Made by a program: the position numbers and the translations under genes. The notes below the pieces were generated by a model. The model searched no databases. It was not told where the DNA came from and saw only the letters and a list, made by a program, of their open reading frames with translations. DNA of 7,830 bases from an uncultured Cellvibrio sp. (GTDB lineage Bacteria; Pseudomonadota; Gammaproteobacteria; Pseudomonadales; Cellvibrionaceae), in NCBI GenBank assembly GCA_946482345.1, contig CAMLRJ010000143.1, forward strand, positions 1-7,830, read 5' to 3'. Below, piece by piece: positions 6,820 to 7,830 of this stretch (the first letter of the stretch is position 1; every line of letters starts with the position of its first letter).

Positions 6820-7692
6820 TTACCAGCCGGTAATTTCTTTCAATGCCTTACCAATGTCAGCCAAACTTTTTACAGTTTTAACACCGGCATCTTCCAATGC
6901 TGCGAATTTCTCGTCCGCAGTACCTTTACCGCCAGAAATAATCGCACCGGCGTGGCCCATGCGCTTACCAGCAGGTGCAGTTACACCGGCGATGTAAGAC
7001 ACAACAGGTTTGGTCACGTTAGCTTTGATAAATGCTGCCGCTTCTTCTTCCGCAGAACCACCAATTTCACCGATCATAACGATGGCTTCAGTTTGCGGGT
7101 CGGCCTGGAACAGTTTCAAAATGTCGATGAAGTTTGAACCGGGGATTGGGTCACCACCGATACCAACACATGTCGATTGACCGAAACCGTAATCAGTAGT
7201 TTGTTTAACTGCCTCGTAAGTTAAAGTACCGGAACGGGAAACGATACCCACTTTACCTGGCTTGTGAATGTGACCTGGCATGATGCCGATTTTACATTCG
7301 CCGGGAGTGATAACACCTGGGCAGTTAGGGCCAATCAAACGTACGCCCAACTCATCACACTTCACTTTTGCGTCGAGCATGTCGAGTGTAGGAATACCTT
7401 CGGTGATACACACAATCAACTTGATTCCACCAAAAGCAGCTTCAAGGATTGAGTCTTTACAGAAAGCTGCTGGAACATAAATCACTGATGCGTCTGCACC
7501 GGTTGCTTCAACGGCTTCTTTTACAGTGTTGAATACAGGCAAACCTAAATGAGTTTGACCGCCTTTTCCTGGCGTTACACCGCCAACCATTTTGGTTCCG
7601 TAAGCGATTGCTTGTTCGGAGTGGAAAGTACCTTGTGAACCAGTGAAACCCTGGCAAATCACTTTGGTGTTTTTGTTAATTAATACGCTCAT
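6820..7692 (-). CDS. sucD: Succinyl-CoA synthetase (ADP-forming) alpha subunit
   Basis: With SucC it interconverts succinyl-CoA and succinate, with substrate-level phosphorylation, in the cytosolic TCA cycle. From ATG 7692 the protein is 290 residues, against 289 for E. coli SucD. The N-terminus, [21 protein letters not shown], is nearly identical to the E. coli start and carries the Rossmann-type CoA-binding domain. The second half contains [26 protein letters not shown] and [13 protein letters not shown]. The phosphorylated catalytic histidine is H247 (counting Met) in MGHAGAI, equivalent to E. coli H246. An ATG at 7695 is 3 bases earlier, but the AGGAG at 7699-7703 is optimally spaced (6 bases) from 7692. 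The gene lies directly after sucC and is convergent with the efflux operon. Assignment is secure. Confidence 0.98.
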   Translation of the reverse strand: MSVLINKNTKVICQGFTGSQGTFHSEQAIAYGTKMVGGVTPGKGGQTHLGLPVFNTVKEAVEATGADASVIYVPAAFCKDSILEAAFGGIKLIVCITEGIPTLDMLDAKVKCDELGVRLIGPNCPGVITPGECKIGIMPGHIHKPGKVGIVSRSGTLTYEAVKQTTDYGFGQSTCVGIGGDPIPGSNFIDILKLFQADPQTEAIVMIGEIGGSAEEEAAAFIKANVTKPVVSYIAGVTAPAGKRMGHAGAIISGGKGTADEKFAALEDAGVKTVKSLADIGKALKEITGW

Positions 7693-7698
7693 CATTCA

Positions 7699-7703
7699 CT
7701 CCT
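7699..7703 (-). promoter_or_regulatory. Ribosome binding site of sucD, overlapping the sucC stop
   Basis: AGGAG on the minus strand shares bases with the sucC stop codon TAG (7702-7704), giving TAGGAG. It is 6 bases from ATG 7692 and 3 from ATG 7695, so it favours the later start. A ribosome finishing sucC would sit on this site, which suggests translational coupling and matched subunit amounts. Confidence 0.8.
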
Positions 7704-7830
7704 AGGCGTTAGCTGCAGCAGCAACGACTTTCTTGGCTGCGCCAGTCAAATCGGTATCAGCAATAATGTTCATGCCGCTTTCAGTCAGGACTTTAGCGCC
7801 CAGTTCAGCGTTGTTACCTTGCAGACGAAC
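7702..7830 (-). CDS. sucC: Succinyl-CoA synthetase (ADP-forming) beta subunit, C-terminal end only
   Basis: Only the last 42 codons and the TAG stop are in the window; the rest lies past the right edge. The visible residues begin [15 protein letters not shown] and continue [19 protein letters not shown], closely matching the end of E. coli SucC, which carries [15 protein letters not shown] followed by a SGLNII segment. This is the C-terminal flavodoxin-like part that contacts the alpha subunit; the nucleotide-binding ATP-grasp domain is outside the window. The stop is 9 bases before the sucD ATG, as expected for a coupled sucCD operon. Confidence 0.95.
   Translation of the reverse strand, partial: VRLQGNNAELGAKVLTESGMNIIADTDLTGAAKKVVAAAANA

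Noticed and set aside
6952..7480. Short plus-strand frames opposite sucD
   Set aside because: SucD is highly conserved along its whole length on the minus strand; these plus-strand frames are antisense shadows.

Overview
The window looks like a chromosomal segment from a moderate-GC gammaproteobacterium. A Cellvibrio-like or Pseudomonas-related lineage is plausible, but this is inferred only from the protein family resemblances and the sucCD genes. There are no mobile elements, CRISPR repeats, tRNAs or rRNAs. The window holds one complete efflux operon with its own regulator, next to the end of a TCA-cycle operon.

Layout: (1) 1-490, minus strand: a TetR-family repressor whose C-terminus lies beyond the left edge. 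(2) 491-796: a 306-base divergent regulatory region. It carries two sigma70-type promoters pointing outward, each with a near-identical inverted-repeat operator in the spacer between its -35 and -10 boxes, plus an additional half-site. (3) 797-6648, plus strand: a three-gene tripartite RND efflux operon. It encodes a MexE-like periplasmic adaptor, a MexF-like inner-membrane RND pump (1065 aa) and an OprN/OprM-type outer-membrane lipoprotein channel. The last two genes overlap by 4 bases. (4) 6649-6819: a convergent intergenic region containing a strong Rho-independent terminator that reads correctly only for the minus strand. (5) 6820-7830, minus strand: sucD complete and the last 42 codons of sucC, the two subunits of succinyl-CoA synthetase.

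How the parts work together: the TetR protein probably represses both its own gene and the pump operon by occupying the paired operators, and an inducing compound would release both. The repressor is rich in cysteines (six in the 163 residues visible), and their arrangement recalls the electrophile/redox sensor NemR. An inducer such as a reactive electrophile, quinone or disulfide stress is therefore a reasonable but unproven hypothesis. The pump would then take substrates from the periplasm or inner-membrane leaflet and expel them across the outer membrane using the proton gradient. The sucCD genes are core metabolism and appear to be unrelated neighbours.

I do not see an undescribed type of biological system here. 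The gene families are well known. The points worth a second look are the symmetric operator/promoter architecture, the Cys-rich sensor, TetR rather than visible LysR/MexT-type control of a MexEF-type pump, and the lack of a visible terminator for the efflux operon.
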